DNA of 64,000 nt from Panorpa germanica (Eukaryota; Arthropoda; Insecta; Mecoptera; Panorpidae), in contig OY783216.1 in assembly GCA_963678705.1 (NCBI GenBank), forward strand, positions 11,346,001 to 11,410,000, written 5' to 3'. Both the position numbers and the translations under genes were made by a program. Below, one piece after another: positions 28,440-43,860 of the stretch. Under the pieces are notes generated by a model. The model saw only the letters and a list, made by a program, of their open reading frames with translations, had not been told where the DNA came from and made no database searches. Numbering within the stretch: position 1 is the first letter of the stretch; each line of letters begins with the position of its first letter.

Positions 28440-30363
28440 GATGTATAATTTCTTTTTTTTGAGTTTTTATATCAGCATGTTTACCTGTTCATATAAAATA
28501 TAACACTTTTCAAAGTCCTGTACTTCCGAATCTAATATATTTTATCAAGGTTTTGAATTTAAATTATTGTTATGTATAGTGTATACTATACACACGTTAA
28601 ATTTTATTAAAAAATAAAGATGTATAATTTCTTTTTTTTTGAGTTTTTATATCACCATGTTTATCTGTGCTTATGAAATATAACACTTTTCAAAGACCTC
28701 TAGTTCCGAATCTAATATATTTTATCAAGGCTTTGAATTTAAATTATAGTTATGTATAGTGTATACTATACACACGTTCAATTTTATTAAAAAATAAAGA
28801 TGTATAATTTCTTTTTTTTTAGTTTTTATATCAGCATGTTTACCTGTTTATATGAAATATAACACTTTTCAAAGACCTTTAGTTCCGAATCTAATATATT
28901 TTATCAAGGCTTTGAATTTAAATTATAGTTATGTATAGTGTATACTATACACACGTTCAATTTTATTAAAAAATAAAGATGTATAATTTCTTTTTTTTCA
29001 GTTTTTATATCAGCATGTTTACCTGTTCATATGAAATATAACACTTTTCAAAGACCTCTAGTTCCGAATCTAATATATTTTATCAAGGTTTTGAATTTAA
29101 ATTATAGTTATGTAAAGTGTATACTATACACACGTTCAATTTTATTAAAAAATAAAGATGTATAAATTCTTTTTTTTCAGTTTATATATCAGCATGCTTA
29201 CCTGCTCATATGAAATATAACACTTTTCAAAGACCTGTACTTCCGAATCTAATATATTTTATCAAGGTTTTGAATTTAAATTATAGTTATGTATATTGTA
29301 TACTATACACACGTTCAATTTTATTAAAAAATAAAAATGTACAATTTCTTTTTTTTCAGTTTTTATATCAGCATGTTTACCTGTTCATATGAAATATAAC
29401 ACTTTTCAAAGACCTCTAGTTCCGAATCTAATATATTTTATCAAGGTTTTGAATTTAAATTATTGTTATGTATAGTGTATACTATACACACGTTTCATTC
29501 TATTAAAAAATAAAGATGTATAAATTCTTTTTTTTCAGTTTTTATATCTGCATGTTTACCTGTTCATATGAAATATAACACTTTTCAAAGACCTGTACTT
29601 CCGAATTTAATATATTTTATCAAGGTTTCGAATTTAAATTATTGTTATGTATAGTGTATACTATACACACGTTCAATTTTATTTAAAAATAAAGATGTAT
29701 AAATTCTTTTTTTTCAGTTTTTATATCAGCATGTTTACCTGCTCATATGAAATATAACACTTTTCAAAGACCTGTACTTCCGAATCTAATATATTTTATT
29801 AAGGTTTTGATCTTAAATTATAGTTATGTATAGTGTATACTATACACACGTTCAATTTTATTACAAAATAAAGATGCATAATTTCTTTTTTTTCAGTTTT
29901 TATATCAGCATGTTTACCTGTTCATATGAAATATAACACTTTTCAAAGACCTGTACTTCCGAATCTAATATATTTTATCAAGGTTTTGAATTTAAATTAT
30001 TGTTATGTATAGTGTATACTATACACACGTTTAATTTTATTTAAAAATAAAGATGTATAATTTTTATTCTTTGAGTTATTATATCACCATGTTTATCTGT
30101 GCGTATGAAATATAACACTTCTCAAAGACCTCTAGTTCCGAATCTAATATATTTTATCAAAGTTTTGAATTTAAATTATAGTTATGTATAGTGTATACTA
30201 TACACACGTTTAATTTTATTGAAAAGTAAAAATGTTTAATTTTATTTTTTGAGTTTTTATATCACCATGTTTACCTGTTCATATGAAATATAACACTTTT
30301 CAAAGACCTGTACTTCCGAATCTAATATATTTTAACGGTTTTTTGAATTTAAATTATTGTTAT

Positions 30364-30407
30364 GTATAGTATATATACTATATACTATATATATATACTA
30401 TACACAC
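30364..30407. repeat. TA-rich palindromic expansion, copy 8
   Basis: 44-bp form. The subfamily marker upstream is changed to AACGGTTTTTTGAATTT. It is followed by TTTTATGAAAAAATAAAG, shared with copies 9, 10, 11 and 13. Confidence 0.87.
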
Positions 30408-33400
30408 GTTAAATTTTATGAAAAAATAAAGATGTATAATTTCTTTTTTTTCAGTTTTAATATCAGCATGTTTACCTGTTCATATGAAATATAACACTTT
30501 TCAAAGACCTCTAGTTCCGAATCTAATATATTTTATCAAGGTTTTGAATTTAAATTATAGTTATGTATAGTGTATACTATACACACGTTCAATTTTATTT
30601 AAAAATAAAGATGTATTATTTCTTTTTCTTGAGTTTTTATATCACTATGTTTATCTGTGCGTGTGAAATAAAACACTTTCCAAAGACCTCTAGTTTCGAA
30701 TCTAATATATTTTATCAAGGTTTTGAATTTAAATTATAGTTATGTATGGTGTATTTTATGCAAACGTTCAATTTTATTAAAAAATAAAGACGTATAATTT
30801 CTTTTTTTTCAGTTTTTATATCAGCATGTTTACCTGTTCCTATGAAATTTAACACTTTTCAAAGGCCTCTAGTTCCGAATCTAATATATTTTATCAAGGT
30901 TTTGAATTTAAATGATTGTTATGTATAGTGTATACTATACACACGTTTAATTTTATTTAAAAATAAAGATGTATAATTTCTATTCTTTGAGTTATTATAT
31001 CACCATGTTTATCTGTGCGTATGAAATATAACACTTTTCAAAGACCTCTAGTTCCGAATCTAATATATGTTATCAAGGTTTTGATTTTAAATTATAGTTA
31101 TGTATGGTGCATTTTATGCACACGTTCAATTTTAATAAAAAATAAAGACGTATAATTTCTTTTTTTTCAGTTTTTATATCAGCATGTTTACCTGTTCATA
31201 TGAAATTTAACACTTTTCAAAGACCTCTAGTTCCGAATCTAATATATTTTATCAAGGTTCTGAATTTAAATGATTGTTATGTATAGTGTATACTATACAC
31301 ACGTTCAATTTTATTAAAAAATAAAGATGTATAATTTCTTTTTTTTTAATTTTTATATCACCATGTTTATCTGTTCATATTAAATATAACACTTTTCAAA
31401 GACCTGTACTTCCGAATCTAATATATTTTATCAAGGTTTTGAATTTAAATTATAGTTATGTATGGTGTATTTTATGCACACGTTCAATTTTATTAAAAAA
31501 TAAAGATGTATAATTTCTTTTTTTTCTGTTTTTATATCAGCATGTTTACCTGTTCATATGAAATATAACACTTTTCAAAGACCTCTAGTTCCAAATCTAA
31601 TATATTTCATCTAAGTTTTGAATTTAAATTATAGTTAAGTATAGTGTATACTATACACACGTTTAATTTTATTAACAAATAAAGATGCATAATTTCTTTG
31701 TTTTCAGTTTTTATATCAGCATGTTTACCTGTTCATATGAAATATAACACTTTTCAAAGACCTGTACTTCCGAATCTAATATATTTTATCAAGGTTTTAA
31801 ATTTAAATTATAGTTATGTATATTGTATACTATACACACGTTTAATTTTATTAAAAAATAAAGATGCATAATTTCTTGTTTTTCAGTTTTTATATCAGCA
31901 TGTTTACCTGTTCATATGAAATATAACACTTTTCAAAGACCTGTACTTCCGAATTTAATATATTCTATCAAGGTTTTGAATTTAAATTATTGTTATGTAT
32001 AGTGTATACTATACACACTTTCAATTTTATTAAAAAATAAAGATGTATAATTTCTTTTTTTTTTAATTTTTATATCACCATGTTTATCAGTGCGTATGAA
32101 ATATAACACTTTTCAAAGACCTCTAGTTCCGAATCTACTATATTTTATCAAGGTTTTGAATTTAAATTATAGTTATGTATAGTGTATACTATACACACGT
32201 TCAATTTTATTAAAAAATAAAGATGTATAATTTCTTTTTTTTCAGTTTTTATATCAGCATGTTTACCTGTTCATATGAAATATAACACTTTTCAAAAATC
32301 TTTTAAATCTAATATATTGCATCAAGGTTTTGAATTTAAATTATAGTTATGTATAGTGTATACTATACACACGTTTAATTTTATTAAAAAATAAAGATGT
32401 ATAATTTCTTTTTTTTCAGTTTTTATATCAGCATGTTTACCTGCTCATATGAAATATAACACTTTTCAAAGACCTCTAGTTCCGAATCTAATATATTTTA
32501 TAAAGGTTTTAAAGTTTTGAATTTAAATTATAGTTATGTATAGTGTATACTATACACACGTTCAATTTTATTTAGAAAAAAAGATGTATAATTTCTTTTT
32601 TTTTAGTTTTTATATCACCATGTTTATCTGTGCGTATGAAATAAAACACTTTCCAAAGACCTCTCGTTCCGAATCTAATATATTTTATCAAGGTTTTGAA
32701 TTTAAATTATAGTTATGTATAGTGTATACTATACACACGTTCAATTTTATTAAAAAATAAAGATGCATAATTTCTTTTTTTTCAGTTTTTATATCAGCAT
32801 GTTTACCTGTTCATATGAAATATAACACTTTTCAAAGACCTGTACTTCCGAATCTAATATATTTTATCAAGGTTTTGAATTTAAATTATTGTTATGTATA
32901 GTGTATACTATACACACGTTTAATTTTATTTAAAAATAAAGATGTATAATTTTTATTCTTTGAGTTATTATATCACCATGTTTATCTGTGCGTATGAAAT
33001 ATAACACTTTTCAAAGACCTCTAGTTCCGAATCTAATATATATTATCAAGGTTTTGATTTTAAATTATAGTTATGTATGGTGTATTTTATGCACACGTTT
33101 AATTTTATTAAAAAATAAAGACGTATAATTACTTTTTTTTCAGTTTTTATATCAGCATGTTTACCTGTTCATATGAAATATAACACTTTTCAAAGACCTC
33201 TAGTTCCGAATCTAATATATTTTATCAAGGTTTTGAATTTAAATTATTGTTATGTATAGTGTATACTATACACACGTTTCATTCTATTAAAAAATAAAGA
33301 TGTATAAATTCTTTTTTTTCAGTTTTTATATCTGCATGTTTACCTGTTCATATGAAATATAACACTTTTCAAAGACCTGTACTTCCGAATTTAATATATT

Positions 33401-34146
33401 TTATCAAGGTTTCGAATTTAAATTATTGTTATGTATAGTGTATACTATACACACGTTCAATTTTATTTAAAAATAAAGATGTATAAATTCTTTTTTTTCA
33501 GTTTTTATATCAGCATGTTTACCTGCTCATATGAAATATAACACTTTTCAAAGACCTGTACTTCCGAATCTAATATATTTTATTAAGGTTTTGATCTTAA
33601 ATTATAGTTATGTATAGTGTATACTATACACACGTTCTATTTTATTACAAAATAAAGATGTATAGTTTCTTTTTTTCAGTTTTTATATCAGCATGTTTAC
33701 CTGTTCATATGAAATATAACACTTTTCAAAAACCTCTACTTCCAAATCTAATATATTTTATCAAGGTTTTGAATGTAAATTATAGTTATGTATAGTGTAT
33801 ACTATACACACGTTCAATTTTATTAAAAAATTAAGATGTATAATTTCTTTTATTTCAGTTTTTATATCAGCATGCTTACCTGTTCATATGAAATATAACA
33901 CTTCTCAAAGACCTCTAGTTCCGAATCTAATATATTTTATCAAAGTTTTGAATTTAAATTATAGTTATGTATAGTGTATACTATACACACGTTTAATTTT
34001 ATTGAAAAGTAAAAATGTTTAATTTTATTTTTTGAGTTTTTATATCACCATGTTTACCTGTTCATATGAAATATAACACTTTTCAAAGACCTGTACTTCC
34101 GAATCTAATATATTTTAACAAGTTTTTGAATTTAAATTATTGTTAT

Positions 34147-34190
34147 GTATAGTATATATACTATATACTATATATATATACTATACACAC
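34147..34190. repeat. TA-rich palindromic expansion, copy 9
   Basis: 44-bp form; first member of the pair in the 33.3-35.8 kb duplicated block. Confidence 0.87.
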
Positions 34191-35421
34191 GTTAAATTTT
34201 ATGAAAAAATAAAGATGTATAATTTCTTTTTTTTTAGTTTTATTATCAGCATGTTTACCTGTTCATATGAAATATAACACTTTTCAAAGACCTCTAGTTC
34301 CGAATCTAATATATTTTATCAAGGTTTTGAATTTAAATTATAGTTATGTATAGTGTATACTATACACACGTTCAATTTTATTTAAAAATAAAGATGTATT
34401 ATTTCTTTTTTTTGAGTTTTTATATCACTATGTTTATCTGTGCGTATGAAATAAAACACTTTCCAAAGACCTCTAGTTCCGAATCTAATATATTTTATCA
34501 AGGTTTTGAATTTAAATTATAGTTATGTATATTGTATACTATACACACGTTCAATTTTATTAAAAAATAAAAATGTACAATTTCTTTTTTTTCAGTTTTT
34601 ATATCAGCATGTTTACCTGTTCATATGAAATATAACACTTTTCAAAGACCTCTAGTTCCGAATCTAATATATTTTATCAAGGTTTTGAATTTAAATTATT
34701 GTTATGTATAGTGTATACTATACACACGTTTCATTCTATTAAAAAATAAAGATGTATAAATTCTTTTTTTTCAGTTTTTATATCTGCATGTTTACCTGTT
34801 CATATGAAATATAACACTTTTCAAAGACCTGTACTTCCGAATTTAATATATTTTATCAAGGTTTCGAATTTAAATTATTGTTATGTATAGTGTATACTAT
34901 ACACACGTTCAATTTTATTTAAAAATAAAGATGTATAAATTCTTTTTTTTCAGTTTTTATATCAGCATGTTTACCTGCTCATATGAAATATAACACTTTT
35001 CAAAGACCTGTACTTCCGAATCTAATATATTTTATTAAGGTTTTGATCTTAAATTATAGTTATGTATAGTGTATACTATACACACGTTCAATTTTATTAC
35101 AAAATAAAGATGTATAGTTTCTTTTTTTTCAGTTTTTATATCAGCATGTTTACCTGTTCATATGAAATATAAAACTTTTCAAAAACCTCTACTTCCAAAT
35201 CTAATATATTTTATCAAGGTTTTGAATGTAAATTATAGTTATGTATAGTGTATACTATACACACGTTCAATTTTATTAAAAAATAAAGATGTATAATTTC
35301 TTTTATTTCAGTTTTTATATCAGCATGCTTACCTGTTCATATGAAATATAACACTTTTCAAAGACCTGTACTTCCGAATCTAATATATTTTAACAAGTTT
35401 TTGAATTTAAATTATTGTTAT

Positions 35422-35465
35422 GTATAGTATATATACTATATACTATATATATATACTATACACAC
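35422..35465. repeat. TA-rich palindromic expansion, copy 10
   Basis: 44-bp form; second member of that pair, 1275 bp from the first because a monomer was lost just upstream. Confidence 0.87.
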
Positions 35466-38400
35466 GTTAAATTTTATGAAAAAATAAAGATGTATAATTT
35501 CTTTTTTTTCAGTTTTAATATCAGCATGTTTACCTGTTCATATGAAATATAACACTTTTCAAAGACCTCTAGTTACGAATCTAATATATTTTATCAAGGT
35601 TTTGAATTTAAATTATAGTTATGTATAGTGTATACTATACACACGTTCAATTTTATTTAAAAATAAAGATGTATTATTTCTTTTTTTTGAGTTTTTATAT
35701 CACTATGTTTATCTGTGCGTATGAAATAAAACACTTTCCAAAGACCTCTAGTTCCGAATCTAATATATTTTATCAAGGTTTTGAATTTAAATTATAGTTA
35801 TGTATGGTGTATTTTATGCAAACGTTCAATTTTATTAAAAAATAAAGACGTATAATTTCTTTTTTTTCAGTTTTTATATCAGCATGTTTACCTGTTCCTA
35901 TAAAATTTAACACTTTTCAAAGGCCTCTAGTTCCGAATCTAATATATTTTATCAAGGTTTTGAATTTAAATGATTGTTATGTATAGTGTATACTATACAC
36001 ACGTTCAATTTTATTTAAAAATAAAGATGTATAATTTCTATTCTTTGAGTTATTATATCACCATGTTTATCTGTGCGTATGAAATATAACACTTTTCAAA
36101 GACCTCTAGTTCCGAATCTAATATATGTTATCAAGGTTTTGATTTTAAATTATAGTTAAGTATGGTGTATTTTATGCACACGTTCAATTTTAATAAAAAA
36201 TAAAGACGTATAATTTCTTTTTTTTCAGTTTTTATATCAGCATGTTTACCTGTTCATATGAAATTTAACACTTTTCAAAGACCTCTAGTTCCGAATCTAA
36301 TATATTTTATCAAGGTTCTGAATTTAAATGATTGTTATGTATAGTGTATACTATACACACGTTCAATTTTATTAAAAAATAAAGATGTATAATTTCTTTT
36401 TTTTTAATTTTTATATCACCATGTTTATCTGTTCATATGAAATATAACACTTTTCAAAGACCTCTAGTTCCGAATCTAATATATTTCATCAAGGTTTTGA
36501 ATTTAAATTATAGTTAAGTATAGTGTATACTATACACACGTTCAATTTTATTAACAAATAAAGATGCATAATTTCTTTGTTTTCAGTTTTTATATCAGCA
36601 TGTTTACCTGTTCATATAAAATATAACACTTTTCAAAGACCTGTACTTCCGAATCTAATATATTTTATCAAGGTTTTAAATTTAAATTATAGTTATGTAT
36701 ATTGTATACTATACACACGTTCAATTTTATTAAAAAATAAAGATGCATAATTTCCTGTTTTTCAGTTTTTATATCAGCATGTTTACCTGTTCATATGAAA
36801 TATAACACTTTTCAAAGACCTGTACTTCCGAATCTAATATATTCTATCAAGGTTTTGAATTTAAATTATTGTTATGTATAGTGTATACTATACACACTTT
36901 CAATTTTATTAAAAAATAAAGATGTATAATTTCTTTTTTTTTTAATTTTTATATCACCATGTTTATCAGTGCGTATGAAATATAACACTTTTCAAAGACC
37001 TCTAGTTCCGAATCTACTATATTTTATCAAGGTTTTGAATTTAAATTATAGTTATGTATAGTGTATACTATACACACGTTCAATTTTATTAAAAAATAAA
37101 GATGTATAATTTCTTTTTTTTCAGTTTTTATATCAGCATGTTTACCTGTTCATATGAAATATAACACTTTTCAAAAATCTTTTAAATCTAATATATTGCA
37201 TCAAGGTTTTGAATTTAAATTATAGTTATGTATAGTGTATACTATACACACGTTTAATTTTATTAAAAAATAAAGATGTATAATTTCTTTTTTTTCAGTT
37301 TTTATATCAGCATGTTTACCTGCTCATATGAAATATAACACTTTTCAAAGACCTCTAGTTCCGAATCTAATATATTTTATAAAGGTTTTGAAGTTTTGAA
37401 TTTAAATTATAGTTATGTATAGTGTATACTATACACACGTTCAATTTTATTTAGAAAAAAAGATGTATAATTTCTTTTTTTTTAGTTTTTATATCACCAT
37501 GTTTATCTGTGCGTATGAAATAAAACACTTTCCAAAGACCTCTAGTTCCGAATCTAATATATTTTATCAAGGTTTTGAATTTAAATTATAGTTATGTATA
37601 GTGTATACTATACACACGTTCAATTTTATTAAAAAATAAAGATGCATAATTTCTTTTTTTTCAGTTTTTATATCAGCATGTTTACCTGTTCATATGAAAT
37701 ATAACACTTTTCAAAGACCTGTACTTCCGAATCTAATATATTTAATCAAGGTTTTGAATTTAAATTATTGTTATGTATAGTGTATACTATACACACGTTT
37801 AATTTTATTTAAAAATAAAGATGTATAATTTTTATTCTTTGAGTTATTATATCACCATGTTTATCTGTGCGTATGAAATATAACACTTTTCAAAGACCTC
37901 TAGTTCCGAATCTAATATATATTATCAAGGTTTTGATTTTAAATTATAGTTATGTATGGTGTATTTTATGCACACGTTTAATTTTATTAAAAAATAAAGA
38001 CGTATAATTTCTTTTTTTTCAGTTTTTATATCAGCATGTTTACCTGTTCATATGAAATATAACACTTTTCAAAGACCTCTAGTTCCGAATCTAATATATT
38101 TTATCAAGGTTTTGAATTTAAATGATTGTTATGTATAGTGTATACTATACACACGTTCAATTTTATTAAAAAATAAAGATGTATAATTTCTTTTTTTTTA
38201 ATTTTTATATCACCATGTTTATCTGTTCATATCAAATATAACACTTTTCAAGGACCTGTACTTCCGAATCTAATATATTTTATCAAGGTTTTGAATTTAA
38301 ATTATAGTTATGTATGGTGTATTTTATGCACACGTTCAATTTTATTAAAAAATAAAGATGCATAATTTCTTTTTTTTTAGTTTTTATATCAGCATGTTTA

Positions 38401-41400
38401 CCTGTTCATATGAAATATAACACTTTTCAAAGACCTGTACTTCCGAATCTAATATATTTTATCAAGGCTTTAAATTTAAATTATAGTTATGTATATTGTA
38501 TACTATACACACGTTCAATTTTATTAAAAAATAAAGATGTATAATTTCTTTTTTTTCAGTTTTTATATCAGCATGTTTACCTGTTCATATGAAATATAAC
38601 ACTTTTCAAAGACCTGTACTTCCGAATCTAATATATTCTATCAAGGTTTTGAATTTAAATTATTGTTATGTATAGTGTATACTACACACACTTTTATTTT
38701 ATTAAAAAATAAAGATGTATAATTTCTTTTTTTTTTAATTTTTATATAACCATGTTTATCAGTGCGTATGAAATATAACACTTTTCAAAGACCTCTAGTT
38801 CCGAATCTACTATATTTTATCAAGGTTTTGAATTTAAATTATAGTTATGTATAGTGTATACTATACACACGTTCAATTTTATTAAAAAATAAAGATGTAT
38901 AATTTCTTTTTTTTCAGTTTTTATATCAGCATGTTTACCTGTTCATATGAAATATAACACTTTTCAAAAATCTTTTAAATCTAATATATTGCATCAAGGT
39001 TTTGAATTTAAATTATAGTTATGTATAGTGTATACTATACACACGTTCAATTTTATTAAAAAATAAAGATGTATAATTTTTTTTTTTTCAGTTTTTATAT
39101 CAGCATGTTTACCTGTTCATATGAAATATAACACTTTTCAAAGACCTCTAGTTCCGAATCTAATATATTTTATCAAGGTTTTGAATTTAAATTATAGTTA
39201 TGTATAGTGTATACTATACACACGTTCAATTTTATTAAAAAATAAAGATGTATAATTTCTTTTTTTTCAGTTTTTATATTAGCATGTTTACCTGTTCATA
39301 TAAAATATAACACTTTTCAAAAATCTTTTAAATCTAATATATTTCATCAAGGTTTTGAATTTAAATTATAGTTATGTATAGTGTATACTATACACACGTT
39401 CAATTTTATTAAAAAATAAAGATGTATAATTTCTTTTTTTTCAGTTTTTATATCAGCATGTTTACCTGTTCATATAAAATATAACATTTTTCAAAGACCT
39501 CTAGTTCCGAATCTAATATATTTTATCAAGGTTTTGAATTTAAATTATAGTTATGTATAGTGTATACTATACACACGTTCAATTTTATTTAAAAATAAAG
39601 ATGTATAATTTCTTTTTTTTGAGTTTTTATATCAGCATGTTTACCTGTTCATATAAAATATAACACTTTTCAAAGTCCTGTACTTTCGAATCTAATATAT
39701 TTTTTTTTAAGGTTTTGAATTTAAATTATTGTTATGTATAGTGTATACTATACACACGTTCAATTTTATTAAAAAATGAAGATGTATAATTTCTTTTTTT
39801 TTGAGTTTTTATATCACCATGTTTATCTGTGCTTATGAAATATAACACTTTTCAAAGACCTCTAGTTCCGAATCTAATATATTTCATCAAGGCTTTGAAT
39901 TTAAATTATAGTTATGTATAGTGTATACTATACACACGTTCAATTTTTTAAAAAAATAAAGATGTATAATTTCTTTTTTTTCAGTTTTTATATCAGCATG
40001 TTTACCTGTTTATATGAAATATAACACTTTTCAAAGACCTTTAGTTCCGAATCTAATATATTTTATCAAGGTTTTAATTTAAATTATAGTTATGTATAGT
40101 GTATACTATACACCCGTTCAATTTTATTAAAAAATAAAGATGTGTAATTTCTTTTTTTTCAGTTTTTATATCAGCATGTTTACCTGTTCATATGAAATAT
40201 AACACTTTTCAAAGACCTCTAGTTCCGAATCTAATATATTTTATCAAGGTTTTGAATTTAAATTATAGTTATGTATAGTGTATACTATACACACGTTCAA
40301 TTTTATTAAAAAATAAAGATGTATAATTTCTTTTTTTTCAGTTTTTATATCAGCATGTTTACCTGTTCATATGAAATATAACACTTTTCAAAAATCTTTT
40401 AAATCTAATATATTTCATCAAGGTTTTGAATTTAAATTATAGTTATGTAAAGTGTATACTATACACACGTTTAATTTTATTAAAAAATAAAGATGTATAA
40501 ATTCTTTTTTTTCAGTTTATATATCAGCATGTTTACCTGCTCATATGAAATATAACACTTTTCAAAGACCTGTACTTCCGAATCTAATATATTTTATCAA
40601 GGTTTTGAATTTAAATTATAGTTATGTATATTGTATACTATACACACGTTCAATTTTATTAAAAAATAAAAATGTACAATTTCTTTTTTTTCAGTTTTTA
40701 TATCAGCATGTTTACCTGTTCATATGAAATATAACACTTTTCAAAGACCTCTAGTTCCGAATCTAATATATTTTATCAAGGTTTTGAATTTAAATTATTG
40801 TTATGTATAGTGTATACTATACACACGTTCAATTCTATTAAAAAATAAAGATGTATAAATTCTTTTTTTTCAGTTTTTATATCTGCATGTTTACCTGTTC
40901 ATATGAAATATAACACTTTTCAAAGACCCGTACTTCCGAATTTAATATATTTTATCATGGTTTCGAATTTAAATTATTGTTATGTATAGTGTATACTATA
41001 CACACGTTCAATTTTATTTAAAAATAAAGATGTATAAATTCTTTTTTTTCAGTTTTTATATCAGCATGTTTACCTGCTCATATGAAATATAACACTTTTC
41101 AAAGACCTGTACTTCCGAATCTAATATATTTTATTAAGGTTTTGATCTTAAATTATAGTTATGTATAGTGTATACTATACACACGTTCAATTTTATTACA
41201 AAATAAAGATGTATAGTTTCTTTTTTTTCAGTTTTTATATCAGCATGTTTACCTGTTCATATGAAATATAACACTTTTCAAAAACCTCTACTTCCAAATC
41301 TAATATATTTCATCAAGGTTTTGAATGTAAATTATAGTTATGTATAGTGTATACTATACACACGTTCAATTTTATTAAAAAATAAAGATGTATAATTTCT

Positions 41401-41698
41401 TTTATTTCAGTTTTTATATCAGCATGCTTACCTGTTCATATGAAATATAACACTTCTCAAAGACCTCTAGTTCCGAATCTAATATATTTTATCAAAGTTT
41501 TGAATTTAAATTATAGTTATGTATAGTGTATACTATACACACGTTTAATTTTATTGGAAAGTAAAAATGTTTAATTTTATTTTTTGAGTTTTTATATCAC
41601 CATGTTTACCTGTTCATATGAAATATAACACTTTTCAAAGACCTGTACTTCCGGATCTAATATATTTTAACAAGTTTTTGAATTTAAATTATTGTTAT

Positions 41699-41742
41699 GT
41701 ATAGTATATATACTATATACTATATATATATACTATACACAC
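41699..41742. repeat. TA-rich palindromic expansion, copy 11
   Basis: 44-bp form, in the element-bearing block; its counterpart lies exactly 15331 bp downstream at 57030. Confidence 0.87.
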
Positions 41743-43799
41743 GTTAAATTTTATGAAAAAATAAAGATGTATAATTTCTTTTTTTTCAGTTTTAATATCA
41801 GCATGTTTACCTGTTCATATGAAATATAACACTTTTCAAAGACCTCTAGATCCGAATCTAATATATTTTATCAAGGTTTTGAATTTAAATTATAGTTATG
41901 TATAGTGTATACTATACACACGTTCAATTTTATTTAAAAATAAAGATGTATAATTTCTTTTTTTTGAGTTTTTATATCACTATGTTTATCTGTGCGTATG
42001 AAATAAAACACTTTCCAAAGACCTCTAGTTCCGAATCTAATATATTTTATCAAGGTTTTGAATTTAAATTATAGTTATGTATGGTGTATTTTATGCAAAC
42101 GTTTAATTTTTTTAAAAAGTAAAGACGTATAATTTCTTTTTTTTCAGTTTTTATATCAGCATGTTTACCTGTTCCTATGAAATTTAACACTTTTCGAAGG
42201 CCTCTAGTTCCGAATCTAATATATTTTATCAAGGTTTTGAATTTAAATGATTGTTATGTATAGTGTATACTATACACACGTTCAATTTTATTTAAAAGTA
42301 AAGATGTATAATTTCTATTCTTTGAGTTATTATATCACCATGTTTATCTGTGCGTATGAAATATAACACTTTTCAAAGACCTCTAGTTCCGAATCTAATA
42401 TATGTTATCAAGGTTTTGATTTTAAATTATAGTTATGTATGGTGTATTTTATGCACACGTTCAATTTTATTAAAAAATAAAGACGTATAATTTCTTTTTT
42501 TTCAGTTTTTATATCAGCATGTTTACCTGTTCATATGAAATTTAACACTTTTCAAAGACCTCTAGTTCCGAATCTAATATATTTTATCAAGGTTCTGAAT
42601 TTAAATGATTGTTATGTATAGTGTATACTATACACACGTTCAATTTTATTAAAAAATAAAGATGTATAATTTCTTTTTTTTTAATTTTTATATCACCATG
42701 TTTATCTGTTCATATTAAATATAACACTTTTCAAAGACCTGTACTTCCGAATCTAATATATTTTATCAAGGTTTGGAATTTAAATTATAGTTATGTATGG
42801 TGTATTTTATGCACACGTTCAATTTTATTAAAAAATAAAGATGTATAATTTCTTTTTTTTCTGTTTTTATATCAGCATGTTTACCTGTTCATATGAAATA
42901 TAACACTTTTCAAAGACCTCTAGTTCCGAATCTAATATATTTCATCAAGGTTTTGAATTTAAATTATAGTTAAGTATAGTGTATACTATACACACGTTCA
43001 ATTTTATTAACAAATAAAGATGCATAATTTCTTTTTTTTCAGTTTTTATATCAGCATGTTTACCTGTTCATATGAAATATAACACTTTTCAAAGACCTGT
43101 ACTTCCGAATCTAATATATTTTATCAAGGTTTTAAATTTAAATTATAGGTATGTATATTGTATACTATACACACGTTCAAATTTATTAAAAAATAAAGAT
43201 GTATAATTTCTTGTTTTTCAGTTTTTATATCAGCATGTTTACCTGTTCATATGAAATATAACACTTTTCAAAGACCTCTAGTTCCGAATCTAATATATTT
43301 TATCAAGGTTTTGAATTTAAATTATAGTTATGTATAGTGTATACTATACACACGTTCAATTTTATTTAAAAATAAAGATGTATAATTTCTTTTTTTTCAG
43401 TTTTTATATCAGCATGTTTACCTGTTCATATGAAATATAACACTTTTCAAAAATCTTTTAAATCTAATATATTGCATCAAGGTTTTGAATTTAAATTATA
43501 GTTATGTATAGTGTATACTATACACACGTTCAATTTTATTAAAAAATAAAAAAGTATAATTTCTTTTTTTTCAGTTTTTATATCAGCATGTTTACCTGTT
43601 CATATGAAATATAACACTTTTCAAAGACCTCTAGTTCCGAATCTAATATACTTTATCAAGGTTTTGAATTTAAATTATAGTTATGTATAGTGTATACTAT
43701 ACACACGTTCAATTTTATTTAAAAATAAAGATGTATAATTTTTTTTTTTGAGTTTTTATATCAGCATGTTTACCTGTTCATATAAAATATAACACTTTT

Positions 43800-43860
43800 C
43801 AAAGACCTGTACTTCCGAATTTAATATATTTCATCAAGGCTTTGAATTTAAATTATAGTT
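43800..43860. repeat. Hybrid monomer at a one-monomer deletion
   Basis: Here CTTCCGAATTTAATATATT joins directly to TCATCAAGGCTTTGAATTT. In the duplicate block near 59150-59360 these two variants belong to successive monomers, separated by about 180 bp that include a CACCATG...GTGCTTATG stretch. The simplest reading is loss of one monomer length by unequal exchange or slippage within the shared part of the repeat. Confidence 0.75.

Larger units (their letters stand above)
33271..35810. repeat. Duplicated block, period about 1452 bp, one monomer lost in the second copy
   Basis: CACACGTTTCATTC starts at 33271 and 34723 (offset 1452), and both copies continue with the GGTTTCGAATTT, TTTTGATCTTAAA and TTTATTTCAG monomers. 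The TA-rich palindromic monomers that follow are at 34147 and 35422, an offset of only 1275. About one monomer was therefore lost in the second copy, between 35.33 and 35.42 kb, where a hybrid monomer joins the two halves. A further copy starts at 29487. Confidence 0.8.
30400..38130. repeat. Dispersed pair of blocks: 30.4-33.2 kb and 35.46-38.1 kb
   Basis: ATGTATTATTTC lies at 30611 and 35669 (offset 5058), AATTTCTTTG at 31691 and 36570 (offset 4879), and TTTAGAAAAA at 32571 and 37450 (offset 4879). The drop of 179 bp between 31.36 and 31.55 kb is one monomer missing from the second copy. The coordinates given span both copies and the material between them. Confidence 0.78.
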
